This document shows, one piece after another, positions 1-5,223 of a stretch of 7,332 nt of DNA. The number at the start of each line of letters is the position of its first letter. The stretch's first letter is position 1. The notes under the pieces were generated by a model. That model was not told the DNA's origin. It did no database searches and saw only the letters and a list, made by a program, of their open reading frames with translations. The translations under genes and the position numbers were made by a program. Origin of the DNA: Candidatus Kuenenbacteria bacterium (GTDB lineage: Bacteria > Patescibacteriota > Patescibacteriia > UBA2591 > PGYQ01); assembly GCA_016209005.1 (NCBI GenBank), contig JACQWZ010000005.1, forward strand, positions 1-7,332. Direction: 5' to 3'.

Positions 1-140
1 AAAGTTAAAAAATTAAATAATTTTTTAGAATGTTAAATATTATTAACATTTTTTACTTTAATTATATCATTTATTTCGGCAACATTTTTATTTGCAGATA
101 CGAGAGGCTTTCGTCTATATTTTAACTTGCATATTGCGAA
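1..140. other. Intergenic DNA upstream of the rplJ promoter
   Basis: No gene is supported here. The stretch is strongly AT-rich. Its one clear structure is a perfect 8-bp inverted repeat, AATGTTAA (29-36) and TTAACATT (43-50), with a 6-nt loop and a following TTTT, which could be a weak terminator for a gene lying before the window. A minus-strand open frame crosses 33-227 but lies opposite the L10 leader and promoter and resembles no protein I know. Confidence 0.5.
29..54 (+). terminator. Possible weak intrinsic terminator of an upstream gene
   Basis: AATGTTAA at 29-36 is perfectly complementary to TTAACATT at 43-50, leaving a 6-nt loop, and four T follow. The stem is almost all A-T, so stability is low. 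The orientation fits a + strand gene ending just before the window, but that gene is not visible. Confidence 0.3.
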
Positions 141-144
141 CCAT

Positions 145-172
145 TTGACACATTTTTTATTTATGATATAGT
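145..172 (+). promoter_or_regulatory. Sigma-70-type promoter for rplJ-rplL
   Basis: A perfect -35 box TTGACA (145-150) is followed 16 bp later by TATAGT (167-172), which matches the TATAAT consensus at five of six bases. Transcription would begin near 178-182, immediately before the L10 leader core at 184. That agreement between the promoter and an independently recognised RNA supports both calls. I see no other equally good promoter in the window. Confidence 0.75.
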
Positions 173-237
173 TGTGGATAACTAACCGTAGACAATGGGT
201 GGCTTTTAAAAGCATAAAACCCATCAAGGTTATAGAA

Positions 238-265
238 ATTTTAAATTTTAAATTTTAAATTTTAA
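238..265. repeat. Four tandem copies of a 7-bp repeat (ATTTTAA)
   Basis: Four exact ATTTTAA units run from 238 to 265, followed by AT. They lie inside the transcribed rplJ leader between the L10-binding core and the terminator. The unit is partly self-complementary, so the array can fold on itself in several registers. It resembles the heptanucleotide short tandem repeats known from other bacteria with repeat-rich intergenic DNA. Confidence 0.8.
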
Positions 266-319
266 ATGAATTTTTAATGATTTAATTTTTTAATGAATGT
301 ATTAATGAATATATAAAAG

Positions 320-363
320 TTTGAAAATTTTGTCATTAAAAATTGATTAGAAATTAGAAATTG
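320..363. repeat. 44-bp dispersed repeat, copy 1 (in rplJ leader)
   Basis: This 44-bp stretch recurs in the same orientation at 2107-2150 with one mismatch (A versus G in the CATTRAAAA segment). It begins TTTGAAAATTTTGTCATT and ends in ATTAGAA heptads. One copy is embedded in the rplJ leader and the other lies just upstream of murA, so it is a dispersed intergenic repeat of this genome rather than part of the L10 leader itself. Confidence 0.85.
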
Positions 364-373
364 AAAATTAGAA
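346..373. repeat. Heptad array ATTAGAA (four units, one degenerate)
   Basis: Units are ATTAGAA (346-352), ATTAGAA (353-359), ATTGAAA (360-366) and ATTAGAA (367-373). The array overlaps the 3' end of the 44-bp dispersed repeat and extends beyond it. It lies just ahead of the antiterminator/terminator segment of the rplJ leader. Confidence 0.7.
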
Positions 374-389
374 ATTTTTATTTATATTG

Positions 390-416
390 TCTACGGAAAC
401 GTAGATTTTTTATTTT
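390..416 (+). terminator. Leader terminator (attenuator) before rplJ
   Basis: TCTACG (390-395) and CGTAGA (400-405) form a perfect 6-bp stem closed by a GAAA tetraloop (a stable GNRA type) and are followed by a T-rich run, TTTTTTATTTT. It sits about 45 nt before the rplJ start on the coding strand, where it would stop leader transcripts. The 3' arm CGTAGA repeats the sequence at 187-192 of the L10-binding core, as expected if core and 3' arm compete for the same 5' arm. Confidence 0.85.
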
Positions 417-440
417 CTAATAAACTAATAAACTAATAAG
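417..440. repeat. Octad array CTAATAAA x3 before rplJ
   Basis: CTAATAAA (417-424), CTAATAAA (425-432) and CTAATAAG (433-440), then CTAAT, run up to 5 nt before the rplJ start codon. The array occupies the place where a ribosome binding site would be expected, and no AGGAGG-like sequence is present. Translation of rplJ therefore probably begins on an unstructured A/T-rich 5' region. Confidence 0.75.
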
Positions 441-449
441 CTAATTTTT

Positions 450-974
450 ATGGCTAAAACCAAAGAACAAAAACAAAAAATAGTTGAGCAATTAATTGAT
501 AAACTTTCTCAAATAAAATCAGCGATTTTTGTAAATTATTATGGCTTGAAAGTTAATGAACTTCAAAAATTACGAAAACTTTACAAAAAACAAAAAATTG
601 ATTTTTTGGTAACTAAAAAAAAATTATTTAAATTATGTTTAGAAAAAACCAATTTTAAAAATATTGATTTTAAAAAAGCAGAAGGCGAACTTGGCGTGGT
701 TTTAAGTTATGAAGACGAAGTTGCGCCAGCAAAAATTTTAAAAGATTTTCAAAAAGAGCATAAAATTTTAAAAATAAATGGCGGAATTTTAGAAAAAAGT
801 TTTATTGGACCGGATAAAATATTAAGTTTAGCCCAATTGCCATCCAAACAAGAATTATTAGCCAAAATAATAGGTGGAATTAACGCTCCAATTTCTGGAT
901 TTGTTAATGTTTTGGCTGGCAACTTGCGAAATTTTATTGGCGTATTAGGGGCGATAAAGACAATAAAACAATAA
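450..974 (+). CDS. rplJ: 50S ribosomal protein L10 (uL10)
   Basis: L10 is the base of the ribosomal stalk: it binds 23S rRNA through its N-terminal globular domain and carries L7/L12 dimers on its C-terminal helix, recruiting translation GTPases. The 174-aa product has the usual family length. Landmarks are the YYGLKVNELQKLRK segment (residues 30-43), the basic rRNA-binding VTKKKLFKLCLEK region (54-66), LPSKQELLAKIIGGINAP (130-147), and the hydrophobic C-terminal helix (about 150-174) that holds L12. The ATG at 450 gives the normal L10 N-terminus (MAKTKEQK) and lacks a Shine-Dalgarno site. Expression is probably controlled by the L10 leader and attenuator just upstream. The next gene is the expected partner rplL, but the gap is far larger than usual. 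Codon use is strongly A/T-ending, like its neighbours. Confidence 0.97.
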   Translation: MAKTKEQKQKIVEQLIDKLSQIKSAIFVNYYGLKVNELQKLRKLYKKQKIDFLVTKKKLFKLCLEKTNFKNIDFKKAEGELGVVLSYEDEVAPAKILKDFQKEHKILKINGGILEKSFIGPDKILSLAQLPSKQELLAKIIGGINAPISGFVNVLAGNLRNFIGVLGAIKTIKQ

Positions 975-990
975 AACACAAGAACAAAAA

Positions 991-1014
991 AACATTAAAA
1001 CATTAAAACATTTT
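991..1014. repeat. Octad array AACATTAA after rplJ
   Basis: AACATTAA (991-998), AACATTAA (999-1006) and AACATTTT (1007-1014) form a short tandem array directly before the large inverted-repeat block. It resembles the other 7-8 bp AT arrays in the gaps. No terminator-like structure separates it from rplJ. Confidence 0.65.
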
Positions 1015-1387
1015 TGTCATTCCGACCGAAGAGAGTGAGTCTGCGAACGAACGAAGTGGAGGAATCCCTTCGCCTAAAAGAATATAATTGACCGTGCTTT
1101 TATCATTTTTAATAATTAATTGCACAATTTATTAATTTTTCACGTTAAGGGATCTCTCCACTTCGTCCCATAAGAATGGGTAACTACTCACAATCTTTCT
1201 GTCGCGTCATTGCGAGCCCTATACTCAAGGCGAAGCAATCTAAAACTAATATTAATCGAGATTGCTTCGTCGCAGACTCCTCGTAATGACCAAATTATAT
1301 TTCGTGAATTTCATAATACCTATTGTTTTTTGCAATATTATCAAGATTGTGAGCAATTATAAGAATAGGATTTCGGTCGAGATGACA
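1015..1387. repeat. Nested inverted-repeat block
   Basis: Four pairs of arms are nested around a common centre. The outermost is TGTCATTCCGACCGAA (1015-1030) with TTCGGTCGAGATGACA (1372-1387), 14/16 complementary. CTCACAATCTT (1187-1197) pairs exactly with AAGATTGTGAG (1343-1353). The innermost is the GTCATTGCGAG palindrome at 1206-1290. A separate pair, 1052-1070 with 1147-1165 (17/19), makes its own hairpin on the left side. ATAAGAATGGG (1170-1180) and ATAAGAATAGG (1359-1369) are additionally a direct near-repeat. The block looks like repeats inserted within repeats. The GC content of the arms contrasts with the AT-rich filler. Confidence 0.75.
1206..1290. repeat. REP-like palindromic repeat (GTCATTGCGAG family)
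   Basis: GTCATTGCGAG (1206-1216) is complementary to CTCGTAATGAC (1280-1290) with a single G-T position, and CGAAGCAATCT (1231-1241) pairs exactly with AGATTGCTTCG (1259-1269). This arrangement, ending in GTCATTGCGAG and carrying GAAGCAATCT/AGATTGCTTC inside, is a palindromic intergenic repeat I know from genomes of several phyla. It encodes no protein and probably spread as a small non-autonomous palindrome. Confidence 0.75.
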
Positions 1388-1416
1388 CATTTTTTTTATT
1401 TTTTATTTTATTAATT

Positions 1417-1451
1417 AATCCACAATTTATATAAACATGTGGATTGTGGAG
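1417..1451 (+). promoter_or_regulatory. rplL ribosome binding site with two competing hairpins
   Basis: The Shine-Dalgarno-like GGAG (1448-1451) stands 8 nt before the rplL ATG at 1460. Just upstream, AATCCACA (1417-1424) pairs perfectly with TGTGGATT (1438-1445), leaving GGAG free. The shifted segment TCCACAAT (1419-1426) pairs perfectly with ATTGTGGA (1443-1450), which buries most of GGAG. Two exclusive 8-bp hairpins are possible because TGTGGA occurs twice in a row. Whether this acts as a switch is inference. Confidence 0.5.
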
Positions 1452-1459
1452 ATATTTTT

Positions 1460-1882
1460 ATGTCTGAAGAACAAAAAACAGAAGAAATATCAGTCGAGGT
1501 TCCTGCTAAATTTAAAGATTTAGTGGAACAAATAGAAAAATTATCAGTTTTAGATTTGGCTGAATTAGTTAAAGTTTTAGAAAAAAAGTTTGGAGTTTCT
1601 GCCGCGGCAGTTCCAATAGCTGTAGCCGCTGTGACTACTGGAGCGTCTGAAGGAGAAAAAGTTGAAGAAAAATCCGCTTTTAATATAGAGTTAACGGTTG
1701 CCGGAGATAATAAAATTGGAGTGATTAAAGTTATTAGAGAAATAACTCAATTGGGATTAAAAGAATGCAAAGACTTTGTAGACGCCGCGCCTAAAACAAT
1801 AAAAGAAGGAGTATCTAAGGCAGAAGCGGAAGAAATAAAGAAAAAAATAGAAGAAGCTGGCGGTAAAGCAGAATTAAAATAA
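1460..1882 (+). CDS. rplL: 50S ribosomal protein L7/L12 (bL12)
   Basis: L7/L12 is the multicopy acidic stalk protein that contacts IF2, EF-Tu, EF-G and release factors. The 140-aa product shows the family order: an N-terminal dimerisation helix pair (about 17-45, VEQIEKLSVLDLAELVKVLE), an Ala-rich hinge (about 46-71), and a C-terminal factor-binding domain (72-140) with the hallmark KIGVIKVIREITQLGLKE and KDFVDAAPKTIKEGVSK segments. It is longer than the usual 120-130 aa because of an acidic 15-residue lead before the dimerisation region. The ATG at 1460 is chosen because GGAG lies 8 nt upstream; a GTG at 1439 in frame would overlap that site and add seven unlikely residues. Cys103 stands where Ala is common (KECKDF versus KEAKDL). 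It is probably cotranscribed with rplJ and ends at a strong terminator. Confidence 0.97.
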   Translation: MSEEQKTEEISVEVPAKFKDLVEQIEKLSVLDLAELVKVLEKKFGVSAAAVPIAVAAVTTGASEGEKVEEKSAFNIELTVAGDNKIGVIKVIREITQLGLKECKDFVDAAPKTIKEGVSKAEAEEIKKKIEEAGGKAELK

Positions 1883-1902
1883 ATTTTCCTTGCGTAAAAA
1901 AT

Positions 1903-1940
1903 AAAAAAACCTTCTAATTATTTAGAGGTTTTTTTATTTT
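1903..1940 (+). terminator. Intrinsic terminator of the rplJ-rplL operon
   Basis: AAAAAAACC (1903-1911) pairs with GGTTTTTTT (1927-1935); TTCT and AGA extend the stem with one bulged T, around an AT-rich loop. A run of seven T then ATTTT follows. It begins 20 nt after the rplL stop and separates the ribosomal genes from murA. Confidence 0.88.
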
Positions 1941-2037
1941 GAATTTAGTGAGTATAAAATTGGCATGAATTTAATTTTTATGTTATTATCTGTGGTATCA
2001 GAAAGTGTATTTTTTTATTTGTCATATAGTACATTTA

Positions 2038-2099
2038 GGGATTCCTCCATTCGGAAGCCCATTCGACTTCGCTTAGGGCAGACTCTCGGTCGGAATGAC
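2038..2099 (-). repeat. GTCATTCCGACCG repeat, inverted copy
   Basis: Read on the minus strand this segment starts GTCATTCCGACCG, contains GAGTCTGC and ends GGAGGAATCCC. The plus-strand segment 1016-1068 shares all three blocks in the same order with different spacers. The two are members of one repeat family in opposite orientations, flanking rplL. Similar CATTCCGACCG...GGAATC repeats are familiar from other bacterial intergenic regions. Confidence 0.75.
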
Positions 2100-2106
2100 T
2101 GGATGG

Positions 2107-2150
2107 TTTGAAAATTTTGTCATTGAAAATTGATTAGAAATTAGAAATTG
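2107..2150. repeat. 44-bp dispersed repeat, copy 2 (upstream of murA)
   Basis: It is identical to 320-363 at 43 of 44 positions and in the same orientation. Here the ATTAGAA heptads stop after two units and run straight into the 2150-2175 hairpin. It lies 45 bp before the murA start codon, so like copy 1 it is in the upstream region of a gene. Confidence 0.85.
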
Positions 2151-2175
2151 CAAAAATTTTTCTTAAAATTTTTGC
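2150..2175. repeat. Perfect 11-bp hairpin upstream of murA
   Basis: GCAAAAATTTT (2150-2160) and AAAATTTTTGC (2165-2175) are exact complements around a TCTT loop. The hairpin ends 19 bp before the murA ATG. It has no following T-run, so it is not a typical terminator; it could be a binding site or an RNA structure near the start. Confidence 0.6.
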
Positions 2176-2194
2176 CTATGTTATTATTTTATAT

Positions 2195-3445
2195 ATGAAA
2201 TTTATTATAAATGGCGGGAAAAAATTAGGAGGAGAAATTAAAGTGGGTGGGGCTAAAAATTTAGCTTTAAAAGCTATTGCCGCTTCTATTTTGTCAAAGC
2301 AAGAAATGATTATTAATAATGTTCCAGACATTGAAGACATTAAACAAATCATTAAGATATTAAAAGATTTAGGCGCTGAGATAGAAAAAAAAAATAATTC
2401 TCAATATAAAATTTCTACAAAAAATATCACTAAAACAGAATTAAGCGTTGATTTGGCTCATAAACTTAGAGCTTCTATTGTTTTAATTGGTCCAATGTTG
2501 GTAAGATTTGGCGAAGCAAAACTTCCTTATCCAGGAGGATGCGTGATTGGCAGAAGGCCGATCGATATTTTTATTGATGGATTTAAAGCGTTGGGAGTTG
2601 AAGTGGAAGAAAGTAAAAGTGGTTATTATTTTAAGACGCAAAAATTAAAAGGCGCTAAATTTATTTTTCCAATTATCAGCGTGACAGCAACAGAAACTTT
2701 AATGATGGCCGCAACTTTAGCAAAAGGTAAAACAATTTTAATTAACGCAGCTTGCGAGCCGGAAATTTTGGCTCTAGCTGATTATCTTAATTTGTGCGGA
2801 GCAAAAATATTCGGGCAAGGAACTAACGTAATTATTATTGAGGGTGTAAATAAATTATCAGCTGGCGTTTTTGATATAATTCCAGACAGAATAGAGGCTG
2901 GAACTTTTGCTGTTATGGCTGCGGCGACAAAAAGTGATTTGATTATTAAAAATTGCAATCCAGCTCATTTAGAAGTTCCACTTTTGATGTTAAAAAAAGC
3001 TGGAGTAAATTTTACAACAGGAAATGACAATATTCACATACTTCCTTCTAAAAATTTAAAAGCGATTAATCTTGTTACTCATGAATATCCTGGGTTTATT
3101 ACCGACTTACAGGCGTCATTTACTGTTTTATTAACGCAAGCCCAAGGAATGAGTTTGGTTCATGAAACTATTTATGAAGGCAGATTGTTTTATATTGATA
3201 AATTAAATAAAATGGGAGCGAATATTATTTTATGCGATCCCCATAGAATTATTATTAACGGACCAACAAAATTATATGGTCATAAAATAGAAAGTCCAGA
3301 CATTAGGGCTGGCATTGCTTTAGTAATCGCCGCTTTAATTGCCGAAGGAAAAACAGAGATTGATAATATTTATCAAGTTGATCGAGGATATGAAAAAATT
3401 GAAGAACGACTGCGAATGATAGGAGCGGAGATTATTAGAAATTAA
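2195..3445 (+). CDS. murA: UDP-N-acetylglucosamine 1-carboxyvinyltransferase
   Basis: MurA transfers the enolpyruvyl group of PEP to UDP-GlcNAc, the first committed cytoplasmic step of peptidoglycan synthesis. The 416-aa length is normal and the two-lobed EPSP-synthase-like family is clear. Visible active-site positions match the E. coli enzyme: K21-N22 in GGAKN, R120 and catalytic C116 in PYPGGCVIGRRP, D304 in FITDLQA, and R397 in VDRGYEKIE. C116 being cysteine rather than aspartate predicts fosfomycin sensitivity at the target, as known for the family. The ATG at 2195 gives the standard MKFIINGG N-terminus. There is no Shine-Dalgarno, and an 11-bp AT hairpin lies just upstream. The gene follows the rplL terminator and so is a separate transcription unit, with the flippase 176 bp downstream. 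Codon use matches its neighbours. Confidence 0.97.
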   Translation: MKFIINGGKKLGGEIKVGGAKNLALKAIAASILSKQEMIINNVPDIEDIKQIIKILKDLGAEIEKKNNSQYKISTKNITKTELSVDLAHKLRASIVLIGPMLVRFGEAKLPYPGGCVIGRRPIDIFIDGFKALGVEVEESKSGYYFKTQKLKGAKFIFPIISVTATETLMMAATLAKGKTILINAACEPEILALADYLNLCGAKIFGQGTNVIIIEGVNKLSAGVFDIIPDRIEAGTFAVMAAATKSDLIIKNCNPAHLEVPLLMLKKAGVNFTTGNDNIHILPSKNLKAINLVTHEYPGFITDLQASFTVLLTQAQGMSLVHETIYEGRLFYIDKLNKMGANIILCDPHRIIINGPTKLYGHKIESPDIRAGIALVIAALIAEGKTEIDNIYQVDRGYEKIEERLRMIGAEIIRN

Positions 3446-3621
3446 TAATGAGTAATCCGTAAGCTGATAATTGGTAAAAATCAAATAATAATCCAAAACG
3501 AAAAACAAAAAAGCCAAAATTACAATCAAAAACCTAAAATTAATTTAAAACAAGATAAAAAGATTTTTTGATTTTGGGTTGCCCGCCCGCCTTGACTTCG
3601 CCGAATTTTTTTCAGGTTTTT
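3446..3621. other. murA-flippase spacer with a GC-rich remnant
   Basis: The first 115 bp are A-rich low-complexity sequence. A short GC-rich island at 3576-3604, including GGGTTGCCCGCCCGCC and CTTCGCCG, contrasts sharply with the surroundings and looks like a repeat remnant. AAAAAGATTTTTT (3557-3569) is a small palindrome. An open frame enters the flippase from a TTG at 3568 through the island, but its residues (about 18, Pro/Cys-rich) do not look like part of the protein. No clear terminator or promoter is visible. Confidence 0.5.
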
Positions 3622-5073
3622 ATGCAAACCATTACTCAAAACACAACATATTTAATGTTTGCTTCGGTGGTTCAAAAGATTTTAACTTTTGGATATTTTA
3701 TTTTTGTTGCTAGAATAATTGGCGATATTAATTTAGGAAAGTATGTTTTTGCTCTTTCGTTCACTGTTATTTTTTCTGTTTTTATTGATCTTGGATTAAA
3801 TCAAGTTTTAATTAGAGAAGTCGCAAAATGTAAAGAAAAAATAATTATTTATTTAAGCAATATTTTTATTTTTAAAATATCGGCCAGCGTAATTTGTTTT
3901 TTAATAATGATATTGATTATTAATTTATTAAATTATCCTTTGGAAACTAAAATTTTAGTTTATTGGGCTGGCGGAATAATGATTTTAGATTGTTTAAATT
4001 CAACTTTTTACGCTGTTTGGCGGGGTTTGCAAAATTTAAAATACGAAGCGATTGGAATAATTATTTATCAAGGATTAGCGGTTTTATTTGGCGTCGCGGT
4101 TTTATTGTTAAAATTACCTCTTTACACTTTAATTTTAGTTTTAATTCTTGGCGGGTTAGCCAATTTTTTATTTGCTTTAATCACTTTAAGAAAAAAGGCT
4201 TTAATTTTTCCGAAAGTTATTCTTTTTGATAAAAAAATAATTCTTTTATTGCTTAAAATTACCATTCCTTTTTCTTTCGCCATAATTTTTTCCAGGATAC
4301 TTGGTTATTCAGATATAATTTTACTTTCAGTTTTAACTAACGATAGAAATGTCGGAATTTATAGCGCGGCTTTTAAATTAACTTTTGCCTTGCAATTTAT
4401 TCCGGGAATTTTTGCCGCTTCTTTATTTCCCGCTTTTAGCAAGTATTTTATTTCCTCAAAGGAACAATTGATTTATATTTTTGAAAAAGCCGTTGTTTAT
4501 TTATGTTTTATTGTTTTGCCAATTTCGGTTAGTTCTATTATTTTAGGCGATAAAATTATTCTTGGCATATATGGTTTAGAATTTATTGATTCTATTTTAG
4601 TTTTAAAAATTTTAATGATCGGTTTATTTTTTATTTTTTTAAGTTATGTCATTATTCCATTTTTAAACGGTTGCAATAAAGAAGTTGTTAGCACGACTAT
4701 TTTAGGCATTGGCATGGCTATTAGCATTGTTTTAAATTTAATTTTTATTCCGATTTATGGTTATATCGGCGCCGCTTGGACCGCAACAATAGTTCCTATA
4801 ATAATGTTTTGTTTATTTTTATTTTGGATTAATAAAATTTTTTCAGAATCCATAGAATCTATTTTAAAACGTAAAGAATTAATTCAAAAAATATTAAAAT
4901 CTATTTTTGCCGCGGCAATAATGGGATTATTTATTTTTTATTTAAAATCAACGGTTTTATGGTTTGTATTAATTTTTCTCGGCTTAGTTTTTTATGCGAT
5001 AATATTATTTTTAACTAGAGCCATTACTTTGAATGAAATAAAATTGATCTGGGAGAAGATGGGGAAACGGTAA
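3622..5073 (+). CDS. Polysaccharide/lipid-linked glycan flippase (Wzx/RfbX-like)
   Basis: This is a 483-aa polytopic membrane protein with about 12-14 hydrophobic segments, typical of the MOP superfamily exporters (COG2244 oligosaccharide flippases). The opening TQNTTYLMFASVVQKILTFGYFIFVARIIG, the following LGKYVFALSF and the FIDLGLNQVLIREVAK stretch are family-typical, as is the later YSAAFKLTFALQFIPGIFAASLFPAFSKYF region and YGYIGAAWTATIVPI near the C-terminal half. Such proteins flip undecaprenyl-linked sugars across the cytoplasmic membrane for surface polysaccharide or glycoprotein assembly. The substrate cannot be read from sequence. The ATG at 3622 is chosen over the upstream TTG because the family homology begins there and the preceding codons come from a GC-rich repeat remnant; CAGG at 3613 is a weak ribosome site. 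MurJ-type lipid II flippase is an alternative but less fitting by length and opening motifs. Placement after murA suits an envelope role. Confidence 0.85.
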   Translation: MQTITQNTTYLMFASVVQKILTFGYFIFVARIIGDINLGKYVFALSFTVIFSVFIDLGLNQVLIREVAKCKEKIIIYLSNIFIFKISASVICFLIMILIINLLNYPLETKILVYWAGGIMILDCLNSTFYAVWRGLQNLKYEAIGIIIYQGLAVLFGVAVLLLKLPLYTLILVLILGGLANFLFALITLRKKALIFPKVILFDKKIILLLLKITIPFSFAIIFSRILGYSDIILLSVLTNDRNVGIYSAAFKLTFALQFIPGIFAASLFPAFSKYFISSKEQLIYIFEKAVVYLCFIVLPISVSSIILGDKIILGIYGLEFIDSILVLKILMIGLFFIFLSYVIIPFLNGCNKEVVSTTILGIGMAISIVLNLIFIPIYGYIGAAWTATIVPIIMFCLFLFWINKIFSESIESILKRKELIQKILKSIFAAAIMGLFIFYLKSTVLWFVLIFLGLVFYAIILFLTRAITLNEIKLIWEKMGKR

Positions 5074-5089
5074 AATAAATTAACACAAA

Positions 5090-5165
5090 ATAGTTAAAAG
5101 TTTAAAGTTAAAAATTAAAAGTTAAAGTTAATAGTTTAAAGTTTAAATAACTTTTAACTTTAATA
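5090..5165. repeat. AT-rich degenerate AGTTTAA/AGTTAAA repeats with inverted arms
   Basis: AGTTTAA- and AGTTAAA-like units of 7-8 bp fill 5090-5150. TTAAAGTTAAAA (5102-5113) is an exact complement of TTTTAACTTTAA (5152-5163), so transcripts from the flippase gene could fold into a long A-U stem about 25 nt after its stop. It may serve as a weak terminator, but no long T-run follows directly. Confidence 0.5.
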
Positions 5166-5223
5166 TTTATTCACGTTATTTTTTTATTGAGCTAAAAAAT
5201 CTAAAAGTTAATTTTTGTGAATT

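Larger units (their letters stand above)
180..411 (+). ncRNA. Ribosomal protein L10 leader RNA with attenuator
   Basis: This is a cis-acting 5' leader that should let the L10-(L12)n complex control its own operon. The core at 184-231 shows the L10-leader pattern: outer arms AACC (184-187) and GGTT (228-231), the conserved-looking GTAGACA segment on the 5' side, a stem ATGGGT (195-200) with ACCCAT (219-224), and an apical palindrome GCTTTTAAAAGC (202-213). Downstream, ATTGTCTACGG (386-396) is an exact 11-bp complement of CCGTAGACAAT (186-196), and it contains the 5' arm of the terminator at 390-411. Pairing of 186-196 with 386-396 would therefore block the terminator, whereas L10 holding the core would free it. 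In Bacillus subtilis the rplJL leader is known to work by L10-dependent attenuation; its operation here is inferred. The roughly 150 nt between core and terminator is filled with AT repeats. Confidence 0.8.
975..1459. other. Unusually long rplJ-rplL gap filled with inverted repeats
   Basis: No open frame here looks like a protein. The 485-bp gap holds an AT octad array, then a set of nested palindromic repeats (1015-1387), then an AT-rich stretch and a hairpin leading into the rplL ribosome binding site. rplJ and rplL are normally separated by only tens of bases and cotranscribed. I see no convincing second promoter, so readthrough from rplJ is the simplest model, with the repeats possibly changing transcript processing or readthrough. 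Confidence 0.7.
1941..2194. other. Intergenic region between the rplL terminator and murA
   Basis: It carries an inverted copy of the GTCATTCCGACCG repeat (2038-2099), the second copy of the 44-bp dispersed repeat (2107-2150), and a perfect AT hairpin (2150-2175) close to the murA start. A 48-codon open frame from 1965 runs through the repeat and is judged spurious. No consensus promoter for murA stands out, although murA must have one somewhere after the terminator. Confidence 0.6.

Noticed and set aside
33..227. Minus-strand open frame of 64 codons
   Set aside because: It is antisense to the rplJ promoter and L10-leader core, has no recognisable motif and no ribosome site, and its composition follows the AT content.
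1439..1459. GTG at 1439 as an extended rplL start
   Set aside because: It would place the start within the hairpin and over the Shine-Dalgarno site; GGAG 8 nt before ATG 1460 and the protein family both favour 1460.
975..1459. CRISPR array or tRNA gene in the rplJ-rplL gap
   Set aside because: Repeats are inverted and unevenly spaced rather than regular direct repeats with spacers, and no cloverleaf or TTCGA-type T-arm arrangement was found.
1965..2111. 48-codon open frame between rplL and murA
   Set aside because: More than a third of it is a translation of the GTCATTCCGACCG repeat and it has no ribosome site or recognisable protein features.
3335..3529. Minus-strand open frame across the murA end
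   Set aside because: It overlaps the conserved murA C-terminus antisense and continues into A-rich spacer; the Phe/Leu/Ile content simply reflects that composition.
3568..3621. TTG at 3568 as the flippase start
   Set aside because: The added residues come from a GC-rich intergenic remnant and are unlike the membrane protein; family-like sequence begins at ATG 3622.
3963..4229. Alternative + strand frame inside the flippase gene
   Set aside because: It lies wholly inside a well-supported coding region in another frame and shows no protein-like pattern.
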